A DNA stretch of 64,000 nt. It comes from UBA4427 sp046351135 (GTDB taxonomy: Bacteria > Myxococcota_A > UBA9160 > UBA4427). The position numbers and the translations under genes are program-made. The notes under the pieces were generated by a model, which saw only the letters and a list, made by a program, of their open reading frames with translations, was not told where the DNA came from and did no database searches. The stretch spans positions 186,001 through 250,000 of the forward strand of contig JAXLZA010000005.1 in NCBI GenBank assembly GCA_046351135.1. Direction: 5' to 3'. Positions 10,797-20,737 of the stretch are shown one piece after another (the first letter of the stretch is position 1; each line of letters starts with the position of its first letter).

Positions 10797-11948
10797 TCAA
10801 TCGAAGAGATCGCGCAGCTTCTCGACGAATCCCTTCGTCGTCGGCGAGACCTCGTGTCCCGATTGCGCCGCGAACTCCTCGAGCAGCTCGCGCTGACGCG
10901 CGTTCAACTTGGTCGGAACTTCCACGAAGACCTTGACGTAGAGATCGCCGCGCATCTTCGCGAGCTGGGCCGGATCGAGGCGCGGCTGGAGCGGGGGGAG
11001 ACCCTTCCCGCGCAGACGCAGGATCGCGCCCGACTGCGTGCCTTCCTTCAGCGCGAGCTTGACCTTGCCGTCGAGGGTCGGGACCTCGATCTCGCCCCCG
11101 AGCGCCGCCTGGACGAAGGGGACCGGAACCTCGAGATGGAGGTCGGTGCCCTCGCGTCGGAAGAGCGGATGCTCCCGGAGCACCATCACGACGTAGAGGT
11201 CGCCGGGCGGTCCGCCCGCCACCCCCGCCTCGCCCTCGCCCGTCACGCGCAGCCGCGCGCCCTCGTCGATGCCCGGCGGCACCTTCACCTGGATCGTCTG
11301 CTGGCCTTCGACGCGCCCTGCCCCACGGCAGGTGGTGCAGGGATTCGAGATGATCTCGCCCGCACCGCCGCAGGCGTCGCACGGCCGATTGACGCGGAAG
11401 AAGCCCTGCTGGAAGACCAGCTGTCCCGTCCCCTCGCAGCGTCCGCAACGGGACGGCTTCGAGCCCTCGGCGGCGCCGCTCCCGGAGCAGGTCCCACAGC
11501 GGTTCATGCGCGGGATCTTCAGCCGGGGCTCGCAGCCGTGGAGAACGTCGTCGAGGCTGATCTCGAGGTTGTAGCGGAGATCGGCCCCGCGCTGGCCGCG
11601 CCCGCGCCGGCTCCCTCCCCGCCCGCCGCCGCCCCCGAAGATGTCGCCGAAGAGGTCGTTGAAGAGATCCCCGAAGTTGCCGAGGTCCCCGAAGTCCGCA
11701 CCCGGCCCGCCGCCCCCCGGGCCGCCGACGCCGGCGTGGCCGAAGCGGTCGTAGCGGGCGCGCTTGTCGGGATCCGACAGGACCGCATAGGCCTCGGAGA
11801 GCTGCTTGAACCGCTCCTCGGCCGCCGGATCGTCCGGGTGGCGGTCCGGGTGACAATCCATCGCGAGCTTGCGGTAGGCCTTCTTGAGCTCGCTCTCGGA
11901 TGCGCCGCGTTCGACGCCGAGAACGTCGTAGTAGTCCCGCTTGCTCAC
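10797..11948 (-). CDS. dnaJ: Chaperone DnaJ
   Basis: 383 residues, type I DnaJ: J domain with the HPD loop (DCHPDRHPDD), Gly/Phe-rich region, four zinc-binding CxxCxGxG repeats (CGTCSGSG, CGRCEGTG, CDACGGAG, CTTCRGAG) and the C-terminal substrate-binding sandwich. It stimulates the DnaK ATPase and delivers unfolded proteins. The GTG at 11948 is chosen because VSKRDYYDVLGVERGASE is the family start. It lies 168 bases downstream of dnaK in the hrcA-grpE-dnaK-dnaJ order. C-terminus FVEKLRDLFD is typical. Confidence 0.96.
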   Translation of the reverse strand: MSKRDYYDVLGVERGASESELKKAYRKLAMDCHPDRHPDDPAAEERFKQLSEAYAVLSDPDKRARYDRFGHAGVGGPGGGGPGADFGDLGNFGDLFNDLFGDIFGGGGGRGGSRRGRGQRGADLRYNLEISLDDVLHGCEPRLKIPRMNRCGTCSGSGAAEGSKPSRCGRCEGTGQLVFQQGFFRVNRPCDACGGAGEIISNPCTTCRGAGRVEGQQTIQVKVPPGIDEGARLRVTGEGEAGVAGGPPGDLYVVMVLREHPLFRREGTDLHLEVPVPFVQAALGGEIEVPTLDGKVKLALKEGTQSGAILRLRGKGLPPLQPRLDPAQLAKMRGDLYVKVFVEVPTKLNARQRELLEEFAAQSGHEVSPTTKGFVEKLRDLFD

Positions 11949-12116
11949 GCGATGGCCCTTTCCCTGGATGGCGGTGAGGTGGCGACGAGGCTGGCGCTTC
12001 GCTCCCAAGGGGACGAAGTGCGCGGGACTCTCGGCACCACCGGGCCTGCTGTCAACCCGGTCGGACCGGGAAATCGGCCGGAGCGCCGCCGGGACCGGGA
12101 TCGATCCGGAGCCGGG

Positions 12117-13937
<1,821 letters not shown>

Positions 13938-13990
13938 GCGGCCCCGTCCCCTCCGACCCCGGCGCCTTCCGCACCGCGGAGGGCCGAGAC

Positions 13991-14728
13991 CTAATCGCCG
14001 CGCATCGAGCCCCGCTCCTGCGGCGTGGGCTCGCGGGATACGAGCACCCTCGACGGACGGATCATCCGATCGTGGATGACGTACCCCTTCTGGAGCACCT
14101 GGAGAACGACGTTCGCCGCGACCTCGGCGCTCGGGATCTGACCGATCGCCTCGTGCACGGCGGGATCGAAGGTCTGGCCCTGGGCGTCGAGCTGCGTCAC
14201 CCCGTGCTTCTCGAACGCAGTCAGGATCTCGCGATGCACCAGCGCGATCCCGTCCAGCACTCCCCTGACCTCGGATCCGGCGTTCTGCGCCCCGTGCTCC
14301 AAGGCGCGCTCCAGGTTATCGACGGCCGAAAGGAGATCCTTGACGAGATTCTGGTGGCCGTAGCGGAGGCTCTCCTGCTTCTCCTTGAGGCTGCGGCGAC
14401 GGAAGTTGTCGAACTCGGCCTGGAGCCGGAGGAACTGGTCCCGCTGCTCCGCGGATTCCTCGATCTTCTGTTCGTGGAGTCGCTTGAGCTCCTGGAGCTC
14501 CTGCGAGAGGAGCTCGATCGTGAGCTTGTCCGCCGAAGCGGGCTCGCCCGCACCGGCCGAGGACCCGCCGCCTCCGCCCGAGGCATGGGACGACTCCCGT
14601 GCCTCGAACGCGAGCGTCGCCTCGCGGAGGGCCTCCGCCATCTCTGCCGAGGGCTCGATCGTGAGCTCCTCTTCGGCCCCGGCATTCACGTCGTTGCGAG
14701 ATCGATCACTCATTCGGGTCCCATCCAT
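13991..14728 (-). CDS. grpE: GrpE nucleotide exchange factor
   Basis: 245 residues. A Gly/Ser/Glu-rich disordered N-terminus of about 70 residues leads into the long paired helix (LLSQELQELKRLHEQKIEES) and the family core DQFLRLQAEFDNFRRRSLKE. The C-terminal beta domain has TFDPAVHEAIGQIPS and VVLQVLQKGYVIHDRMIRPS, the usual GrpE signature. It exchanges ADP on DnaK. ATG 14728 and ATG 14713 are both possible, five codons apart; neither has a strong ribosome site. A sigma70-like promoter lies just upstream. Confidence 0.94.
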   Translation of the reverse strand: MDGTRMSDRSRNDVNAGAEEELTIEPSAEMAEALREATLAFEARESSHASGGGGGSSAGAGEPASADKLTIELLSQELQELKRLHEQKIEESAEQRDQFLRLQAEFDNFRRRSLKEKQESLRYGHQNLVKDLLSAVDNLERALEHGAQNAGSEVRGVLDGIALVHREILTAFEKHGVTQLDAQGQTFDPAVHEAIGQIPSAEVAANVVLQVLQKGYVIHDRMIRPSRVLVSREPTPQERGSMRGD

Positions 14729-14761
14729 GCCGCTCGGTCATTCATCGACCGACGGGCGCTC

Positions 14762-14789
14762 TACGTAAGCAATCCGGGGCCACTGTAAA
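14762..14789 (-). promoter_or_regulatory. Putative sigma70-type promoter for grpE-dnaK-dnaJ
   Basis: On the minus strand TTTACA (14784-14789) and TACGTA (14762-14767) are 16 bases apart, about 35 bases before the grpE start. The -10 resembles that of the rRNA promoter in this window (TACGTT). A GGCCGG/CCGGCC hairpin (14826-14842) lies between it and the hrcA stop and may end the hrcA transcript. No CIRCE inverted repeat (TTAGCACTC, 9 bases, GAGTGCTAA) was found here. Confidence 0.5.
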
Positions 14790-14878
14790 GCCACGCCCCG
14801 GACGGAGCGCCCGGACGAGGGTCCCGGCCGGTCGATCCGGCCGCCGGAGACGGGCGCCCCCCCGCGCAGCCCGGCACA

Positions 14879-15976
14879 TCAGGCGAGCAGCTTGCGCGTG
14901 ACGAGCTCCGAGCAGTAGCGGACCAGCGGAATGACCCGCCCGTAGTCCATGCGCTGCGGTCCGATCACGCCGAGGACGCCGAGCGGATCCGGCGACGAGG
15001 GCGCCCCATAGGCGACGGCGACGAGAGCGCAGTCCTTCAGCGCGGGCTCCCCGAGCTCCGTCCCGATCGAAATCGACAGGCCGACCCGGAGCGCTCCGCG
15101 ATCCGCGAGCGCGATCTGCCGGAGCAGCTCGAGCAGCCGCGAGTTCGTCTCGAGCGCCGAGAAGAGCCCCCGGATGCGATCGGGATCCGAGAACTCCGGC
15201 TGTCCGAGGAGCGCCAGCCGGGTCGCGATCACGAGATCCTCCGCCGCCTCGCCCTCGCAGGCCCCCAGCCCGAGCGTCCACGTCCGTCGCATCAGATCGT
15301 CCGCCTCGCCGCGCAGCCGCTCGCGCTCCTCTTCGAGACACTGGCGCAGACCGACCAGCGTCCGGCCGGCGACCCGTTCCGCCAGGATCCGGCCGATCCG
15401 CTCGAGCTCCCGGCGGGAGATGCGCTCCTCGTGGGCGACGATCCGCTGCATCACGCCGCCGTTCTCGGCGACGAGCACCGCAAGGACCCGGCCCGTGCTC
15501 ACCGGAACGAGGTGGAGCGTCCGCAGCGGGAGGTGCTCGACGCGCGGGGGGACGACGAAGCCGAGCTGCCGCGTCTGGTCGGAGAGGGCCTGCGCCGCGA
15601 GGCGGGGCGTCTCGGTCGAGTCGACGCCTTCGAGGGCGCGGTCGAGGCGGCGCTGCTCGTCGGGCCGGAGCCCCTCGGGCTCGAGCAGGTGGTCGATGTA
15701 GGCGCGCAGGCCGAGGGGCGTCGGGATCCGGCCCGAGGAGGCATGCGCCTTCTCGACCAGACCCGAGTCCTGGAGCTCGGCCAGCGTGTTTCGGATGCTC
15801 GCGGGGGACAGCGGTGTCGGCGTGCGCTGCGCGATCGTCTGGGAGGCGACCGGCGCGGCCCGCTCGACGTAGGTCGACACCAGCGCGCGCAAGACCATCG
15901 CCTGTCGCTCGCTGAGCTTCGGCTCGAAGGTCGCCCCATAGACCATCGGCCGGGGACGAAGAGGCTGCCCTTGCAT
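14879..15976 (-). CDS. hrcA: HrcA heat-inducible transcription repressor
   Basis: 365 residues. N-terminal winged helix (LSERQAMVLRALVSTYVERA, then QRTPTPLSPASIRNTLAELQ and GLVEKAHASSGRIPTPLGLR), followed by the GAF-like and dimerisation parts, ending with the family motif GVLGVIGPQRMDYGRVIPLV. It represses heat-shock genes at CIRCE operators in other bacteria. ATG 15976 is preferred because GAGG lies about 10 bases upstream; ATG 15946 is the alternative and would give 355 residues. It sits 50 bases after hemW and 150 before grpE. Confidence 0.93.
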   Translation of the reverse strand: MQGQPLRPRPMVYGATFEPKLSERQAMVLRALVSTYVERAAPVASQTIAQRTPTPLSPASIRNTLAELQDSGLVEKAHASSGRIPTPLGLRAYIDHLLEPEGLRPDEQRRLDRALEGVDSTETPRLAAQALSDQTRQLGFVVPPRVEHLPLRTLHLVPVSTGRVLAVLVAENGGVMQRIVAHEERISRRELERIGRILAERVAGRTLVGLRQCLEEERERLRGEADDLMRRTWTLGLGACEGEAAEDLVIATRLALLGQPEFSDPDRIRGLFSALETNSRLLELLRQIALADRGALRVGLSISIGTELGEPALKDCALVAVAYGAPSSPDPLGVLGVIGPQRMDYGRVIPLVRYCSELVTRKLLA

Positions 15977-16026
15977 GGGTTCTGGACCTCGGTGCGCGCG
16001 ATCGTAGACGCCCGTCCGGGGCACAG

Positions 16027-17286
16027 TCAATCGCCGTCCGCCTCGACGAACAGGGCCGCCACGCTGTCCGCGAGCAGCCTCCCCGCGCGGGTCAGGCGCA
16101 CATCGCCCCCCGCCTCCTCCGCGAGCCAGCCCCGGGCGACGGCTGCGTCGATCTCGGCCGCGAAGAAGCCGCGGGGCGGCCGGCCGAACTCGGCCTCGAA
16201 GAGGCCCGCATCCAGCCCTTCCCTCTGGCGCAGCGCCAGGAACACCGCCTCCCCGCGCGCCGTCCCGGGCGTGAGCGCCTCGACCTCCCCCGCCCCGCCC
16301 GGGTCGGCCGCGACGGCGCCGAGCCAGCCTTCGAGCGACCGGGAGTTGGCGCGGCGGCGACCGTGGGGATGAGCCGGGGTGCGCGGGTCGAACGAGTGGG
16401 CCCCCATGCCGAGCCCCAGGACGGCGCGGCGCTGCCAGTAGCGGGCGTTGTGACGCGATCGGCGCCCGGCCTGGGCATGGCTCGAGATCTCGTAGCGGTC
16501 GTAGCCCTCGGCCCCGAGGCGGGCCTCGACGTGCTCGATCATGCGAGCGGCCAGCTCCTCGTCGCACCGCGGCAGACGCCCTCGCTCGACGGCGCGACCG
16601 AAGGGCGTTCCGGGCTCGAGGGTGAGCTCGTAGGTCGACACGTGCTCGGGGCGATGCTCGATCAGCTCGTCGAGGTCGCGATCGAGGAGCTCGATCGTCT
16701 GCTCCGGCAGCGCGAAGATCAGGTCGAGCGAGAGGTTGTCGAAGCCCGCCGCGCGCGCGGCGCGGATCGCCTCGCGCGCCACCGGTGCCCGGTGGGCGCG
16801 TCCGAGCCGCTTGAGCAGCGCATCCTGGAACGACTGGATGCCGATCGAGAGCCGGTCGATGCCTGCGGCTCGGAACGCGGGCAGGCGCGCGAGCTCGACG
16901 GTGCTCGGGTTGAGCTCGAGCGTCACCTCGGCCGGCGCGGAGGCGGAGGCCTGGCCGGTGGCGGAGGACGGTGCCGCGGGAAACGCGGCGCGCACCGCCT
17001 CGATCAGCCGCGCGAGGGACTGCGGGCGGAACAGGGACGGGGTGCCGCCCCCGAAGTAGAGGCTCGCCAGGGGCCGGCCCGCGAAATCCGATCGACGTCC
17101 GGCGAGCTCGCGCTCGAGGGCCGCCACATAGCGGTCCTCCTCGGCGGGCGGGATCGTGCGCGCCGCGACGACGGCGAAGTCGCAGTACGGGCAGATCCGC
17201 TCGCAGAACGGCACGTGGAGATAGACGCCGACCTGCCCGTCGTCGAACGCGGGCCACGCCGGCGCCTGGACGGCGGGCTCGGGCAT
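16027..17286 (-). CDS. hemW: HemW-type radical SAM protein (heme chaperone)
   Basis: 419 residues. The radical SAM cluster motif is CERICPYCDF (C-x3-C-x2-C) in VGVYLHVPFC, followed by YFGGGTPSLF, the ELNPSTVELARLPAFRAAGI strand, RLSIGIQSFQDALLKRLGR, and the HemN-like HNARYWQRR near residue 295. This is the HemW subgroup, now seen as a heme-trafficking protein and not a coproporphyrinogen dehydrogenase; that division comes from family knowledge. ATG 17286 begins just before the conserved part. The region between this start and the divergent M16 gene is only 72 bases. hemW-hrcA-grpE-dnaK-dnaJ is a widely conserved order. Confidence 0.92.
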   Translation of the reverse strand: MPEPAVQAPAWPAFDDGQVGVYLHVPFCERICPYCDFAVVAARTIPPAEEDRYVAALERELAGRRSDFAGRPLASLYFGGGTPSLFRPQSLARLIEAVRAAFPAAPSSATGQASASAPAEVTLELNPSTVELARLPAFRAAGIDRLSIGIQSFQDALLKRLGRAHRAPVAREAIRAARAAGFDNLSLDLIFALPEQTIELLDRDLDELIEHRPEHVSTYELTLEPGTPFGRAVERGRLPRCDEELAARMIEHVEARLGAEGYDRYEISSHAQAGRRSRHNARYWQRRAVLGLGMGAHSFDPRTPAHPHGRRRANSRSLEGWLGAVAADPGGAGEVEALTPGTARGEAVFLALRQREGLDAGLFEAEFGRPPRGFFAAEIDAAVARGWLAEEAGGDVRLTRAGRLLADSVAALFVEADGD

Positions 17287-17358
17287 GGGCTCAGGGTAAC
17301 CGGGCGGAGCCAGGGATGTGCGGCGGGGCCGCATCGACTCGGGTACCCTCGGCCCGCT

Positions 17359-20004
17359 TTGAAGCCCGCCTCCACCCATTACCGAGTCCTCCCGAACGGC
17401 CTCACCCTCCTGCTCCGCGAGAGCCACCGCGATCCGGTGGTCGAGCTGCAGATCTGGGCCGGGGTCGGGTCCGCGGACGAGCGCCCCGGCGAAGAGGGGC
17501 TGGCCCATTTCCACGAGCACATGCTCTTCAAGGGCACGGCCCGCCGGGGCGTCGGCGAGGTCGCGGGCGAGGTCGAGGGGCTCGGCGGCCAGATCAACGC
17601 CTACACGTCGTTCGACACGACCGTCTACCACGCGACGCTGCCCGCCTCGGAGTGGCGCAGCGGGCTGGACGTCCTGGTCGACGCGGTGCGGTTCTCGATC
17701 TTCGACGACGAGGAGATCGCCCGTGAGCGGGAGGTCGTGCTCGAGGAGATCCGTCGCTCGGAGGACACCCCCGGCCACGTCCTGTCGGACCTCTGCTTCC
17801 GCGAGGCCTTCCGGGTCCACCGCTATGGCCAGCCGATCCTGGGCCCCGCCGACAACGTGGCCCGATTCGACCGCGCGCGGGTCCGTCGCTTCTTCGAGCG
17901 TTGGTACACGCCGGACAACCTGATGGTCGTCGCCGTCGGCGACTTCGAGTCGTCGGAGATGACGGCGGAGATCGAACGCCTCTTCGCCGACGCCCGCCCG
18001 GGTCAGGCACGCCGGGAGCGAAGCGACGAGCCGACGCCGCGCGAGGCGGTGGTCCGGGTCCTGCGCAAGCCCTTCGAAGGGCACCGCGTCGATCTCGCCT
18101 GGCCCGCGGCCCCGTTCCGTGATCGCGATGCGATCCACCTCGACCTGCTCGCCTACGTGCTCGGGGAATGTGAGTCGAGCCGCCTCGTCCAGCGCGTCCG
18201 CGAGGAGGAGGGGCTCGTCGACCGCGTCGACGCGGGCGCGTTCACGCCCCTCGACCGCGGGCTGTTCACGATCGGCTACGAGACCGATGGCGCGCGGCTG
18301 ATCGAAGCCACGGCGCGGATCATCGAGGAGACCGAGCGCCTGCGGCACGAGCCGGTCTCCGCGGAGGAGCTCGACCGCGCACGCGTCAACTTCCTCGCCA
18401 GCGAGCAGTTCGAGCGCGAGAGCGTCTCGGGCGTGGCAGCCAAGCTCGGCAGCTTTCAGTCGATGGCGGGGAGCTGGGAGCAGGAGGCCTGGGCCCTCGA
18501 TGAGCTGCGGCGCGCGACACCAGCCGATCTCCTGGACGTCGCGCATCGGTACCTCGCGCCCGAGATGCTGACGCTGGCGGCCCTGCTGCCCGTCTCGTCG
18601 GATCCAGGGCTCGGCGAGGACGCTCTGCGCGAGGCGGTGGAACAGGGTCTGGCGGCTGCGCGTGCGCCGGAGACCGGACGCGACGCCGAAGTCCCGCCGG
18701 AGCCGCGCGTGGAGACGCCGGAGCCCGGCCCACTGCGACTCACCTTCGGCCCCCTGCGCACGACCCGGGACGGTGCGGGCGAAAGACTCGATGCGCGACT
18801 GCCGAACGGGCTCGATCTCCACGTGCTGCGACGAAGCGAGGTGCCGGTCGCGGCGATCCGGTTCGCGTGCCGCGGCGGCGTGCTCCACGAAGACGCGCGG
18901 ACCAACGGCGTCAGCCGCTTCCTCTCGGCGATGTGGACCCGCGGAACCCGGCGCCGATCGGCCGTCGAGTACACCCGCGCCGTCGAGGGCCTCGCCGCCG
19001 AGATCGAGGGCTTCTCGGGCCGCAACTCCATCGGGCTGACGCTCGACTGCCTGTCGGAGACGCTCGAGCCGGCGTTCAGCCTCTTCGCCGAGGCGCTGCT
19101 CGAGCCGCGCTTCGACGCGGAAGAGCTCGAACGCGAGCGGCGGGAGACCCTCGCCGCCCTCGATCGACGGGAGGATCGGCTCGGCCAGCTGGCCTTCCAG
19201 CTCTTCGCCCGCACCGAGTTCGAGGACCATCCCTACGGCATGACCGTGCTCGGCGAGCGGGAGAGCGTGCGCGAGTTCGACGTCGCGACGCTCCAGGAGC
19301 ACATGCAGCGGATGGTGCGCTCGGATCGCGCCGCGATCGCCATCGTCGGCGACGTCGACCCGGAGCGGGTGGCCCGTCTCGTCGATCAGGCCTTCTCGTC
19401 CCTGCCTCGAGCGGGCGCGCCGCTTCCGATTCCCGCGCTCGCGCCGCGAGCCACCGGCATCCGCGAGTCGACCTCGATCAAGGAGCGGGCCCAGGCCCAC
19501 CTCGTCATCGGCTTCCGGGGGCTGACCCTGGACGACCCCGATCGCCACGCGCTCGAGCTGATCTCCCAGATGCTGGCCGGTCAGGGCGGCCGCCTCTTCC
19601 TCGAGCTCCGCGACCGCCAGGGCCTCGCCTACACCGTCTCCGCCTCGAACGTCGAGGGGCTCACCCCGGGCCACTTCACGATCTACATCGCGACCGCCCC
19701 GGACAAGCTCGATCGCGCGCGCGCGGGGATCTTCGAGGAGATCGACCGCCTCGTCCGCCAGGAGCCGGACCGGGAGTCCCTGGAGCGCGCGATCCGATAC
19801 GGCAAGGGCACCTTCGCGATCAGCTCGCAGCGCAACCACTCGCGGGCGGCCCACATCGCACTCGATTCCATCTACGGATTGGGAGCGGATTACGCGGAGG
19901 GCTATCCCGATGCGCTGTCCCGCGTCACACCCGCGGACGTCCTGCGCGTAGCCCGTCGCATCTTCCGCGGAGACGCCTACACCGCGAGCGCGGTCCATCC
20001 CTGA
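17359..20004 (+). CDS. M16-family zinc protease with two tandem M16 domains
   Basis: 881 residues. The first domain has the inverted zinc motif HFHEH (HxxEH) in EEGLAHFHEHMLFKG with a downstream Glu in REREVVLEEIRRSED as the likely third ligand. The second half (from about residue 475, RLPNGLDLHVLRRSEVPVAA) repeats the fold but lacks HxxEH, as in pitrilysin-like pairs where that half closes the chamber. No signal peptide is evident. The start is taken as TTG at 17359, giving LKPASTHYRVLPNGLTLLL; no ATG or GTG is in frame close by and no clear ribosome site is seen. Likely role is turnover of peptides, with substrate unknown. Divergent from hemW. Confidence 0.88.
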   Translation: MKPASTHYRVLPNGLTLLLRESHRDPVVELQIWAGVGSADERPGEEGLAHFHEHMLFKGTARRGVGEVAGEVEGLGGQINAYTSFDTTVYHATLPASEWRSGLDVLVDAVRFSIFDDEEIAREREVVLEEIRRSEDTPGHVLSDLCFREAFRVHRYGQPILGPADNVARFDRARVRRFFERWYTPDNLMVVAVGDFESSEMTAEIERLFADARPGQARRERSDEPTPREAVVRVLRKPFEGHRVDLAWPAAPFRDRDAIHLDLLAYVLGECESSRLVQRVREEEGLVDRVDAGAFTPLDRGLFTIGYETDGARLIEATARIIEETERLRHEPVSAEELDRARVNFLASEQFERESVSGVAAKLGSFQSMAGSWEQEAWALDELRRATPADLLDVAHRYLAPEMLTLAALLPVSSDPGLGEDALREAVEQGLAAARAPETGRDAEVPPEPRVETPEPGPLRLTFGPLRTTRDGAGERLDARLPNGLDLHVLRRSEVPVAAIRFACRGGVLHEDARTNGVSRFLSAMWTRGTRRRSAVEYTRAVEGLAAEIEGFSGRNSIGLTLDCLSETLEPAFSLFAEALLEPRFDAEELERERRETLAALDRREDRLGQLAFQLFARTEFEDHPYGMTVLGERESVREFDVATLQEHMQRMVRSDRAAIAIVGDVDPERVARLVDQAFSSLPRAGAPLPIPALAPRATGIRESTSIKERAQAHLVIGFRGLTLDDPDRHALELISQMLAGQGGRLFLELRDRQGLAYTVSASNVEGLTPGHFTIYIATAPDKLDRARAGIFEEIDRLVRQEPDRESLERAIRYGKGTFAISSQRNHSRAAHIALDSIYGLGADYAEGYPDALSRVTPADVLRVARRIFRGDAYTASAVHP

Positions 20005-20082
20005 AGCGGCGCCAGACCGGCGTCCTCGGGATCGTGATCGGAATCGGGCAGTGAAGAGCTCGGCGGGGCGGCGGATCGGGCG

Positions 20083-20116
20083 GGACGCCTCCAGACCTTT
20101 CGGCCTGGAGGCGTCC
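20083..20116 (+). terminator. Strong hairpin after the M16 protease gene
   Basis: GGACGCCTCCAG and CTGGAGGCGTCC, 12 perfect base pairs around a 10-base loop, start 79 bases after the stop codon. No T-tract follows. It is the first of three strong stems in this gap. Confidence 0.6.
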
Positions 20117-20737
20117 AGCAGCACCTTCTCGGTGGGGACCTCTAGCGATCGAGGCGACGCTGCCCTGCAGTCCCCTCCGCGATGATGCTTCGATCCTCGC
20201 GGGGATCCGGCTTCGTCCTGCGGGCGCTCGGCGGGGCTGTCTTCCGCCGAGACCGCGACGTAACCGTCATTCCTGCATGTCGTGCATCCCAGTCGCCGGT
20301 CGGCGGCCCGATGCGAGGCCGCCGACCGGTCGGAAACGCGCCGGTATCGCGCGCTTCCGACCGTGCGGCTGTGTGGCTCCCTCCCTTCCCAAGAAGAGAG
20401 CCCGTCCCGACGCGGGGCAGCCCGCTTAAGGCCGATATTCCCCTTGAAAGCTTTTGAGGGCGGTTCCGGTGCCTCGAACCTTCACGCGCCCACTTTCAAT
20501 CGAGCCAACCCCAGACAGGTCAGGACGTGAGGGCATCCTATCCCAAACGAGGGGGAAACAACAGAAAAATCTTCATCCGGCCCCCACTTTTTTCGCCACT
20601 TTTCCGGACAGGCGTTTTTCGGGGATGCGCATCACCCTTCCCGGAGGCCTTCCGAGCCCGATCGGGCCGCATCTGGCCTCGCACGACCCGGTCCCGCCGG
20701 TCGGATCGGACTGGACCAGATCGAGCGGGCGCCTCCC
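20117..20737. other. Non-coding gap between convergent genes, with two further strong hairpins
   Basis: No believable gene is seen in these 0.6 kb. The short open frames have no family signature or ribosome site. Stems found are CTCGGCGG/CCGCCGAG (20227-20251) and a 13-14 bp stem GCCGGTCGGCGGCC/GGCCGCCGACCGGT with an 8-base loop (20295-20330). From about 20430 to 20640 the base composition is clearly more AT-rich than its surroundings. I could not match it to tmRNA, RNase P RNA, SRP RNA or 6S RNA. It may hold the terminator of ggt or a small RNA. Confidence 0.5.

Noticed and set aside
20117..20640. tmRNA, RNase P RNA or SRP RNA in the structured gap
   Set aside because: None of their conserved sequence blocks or end structures is present.
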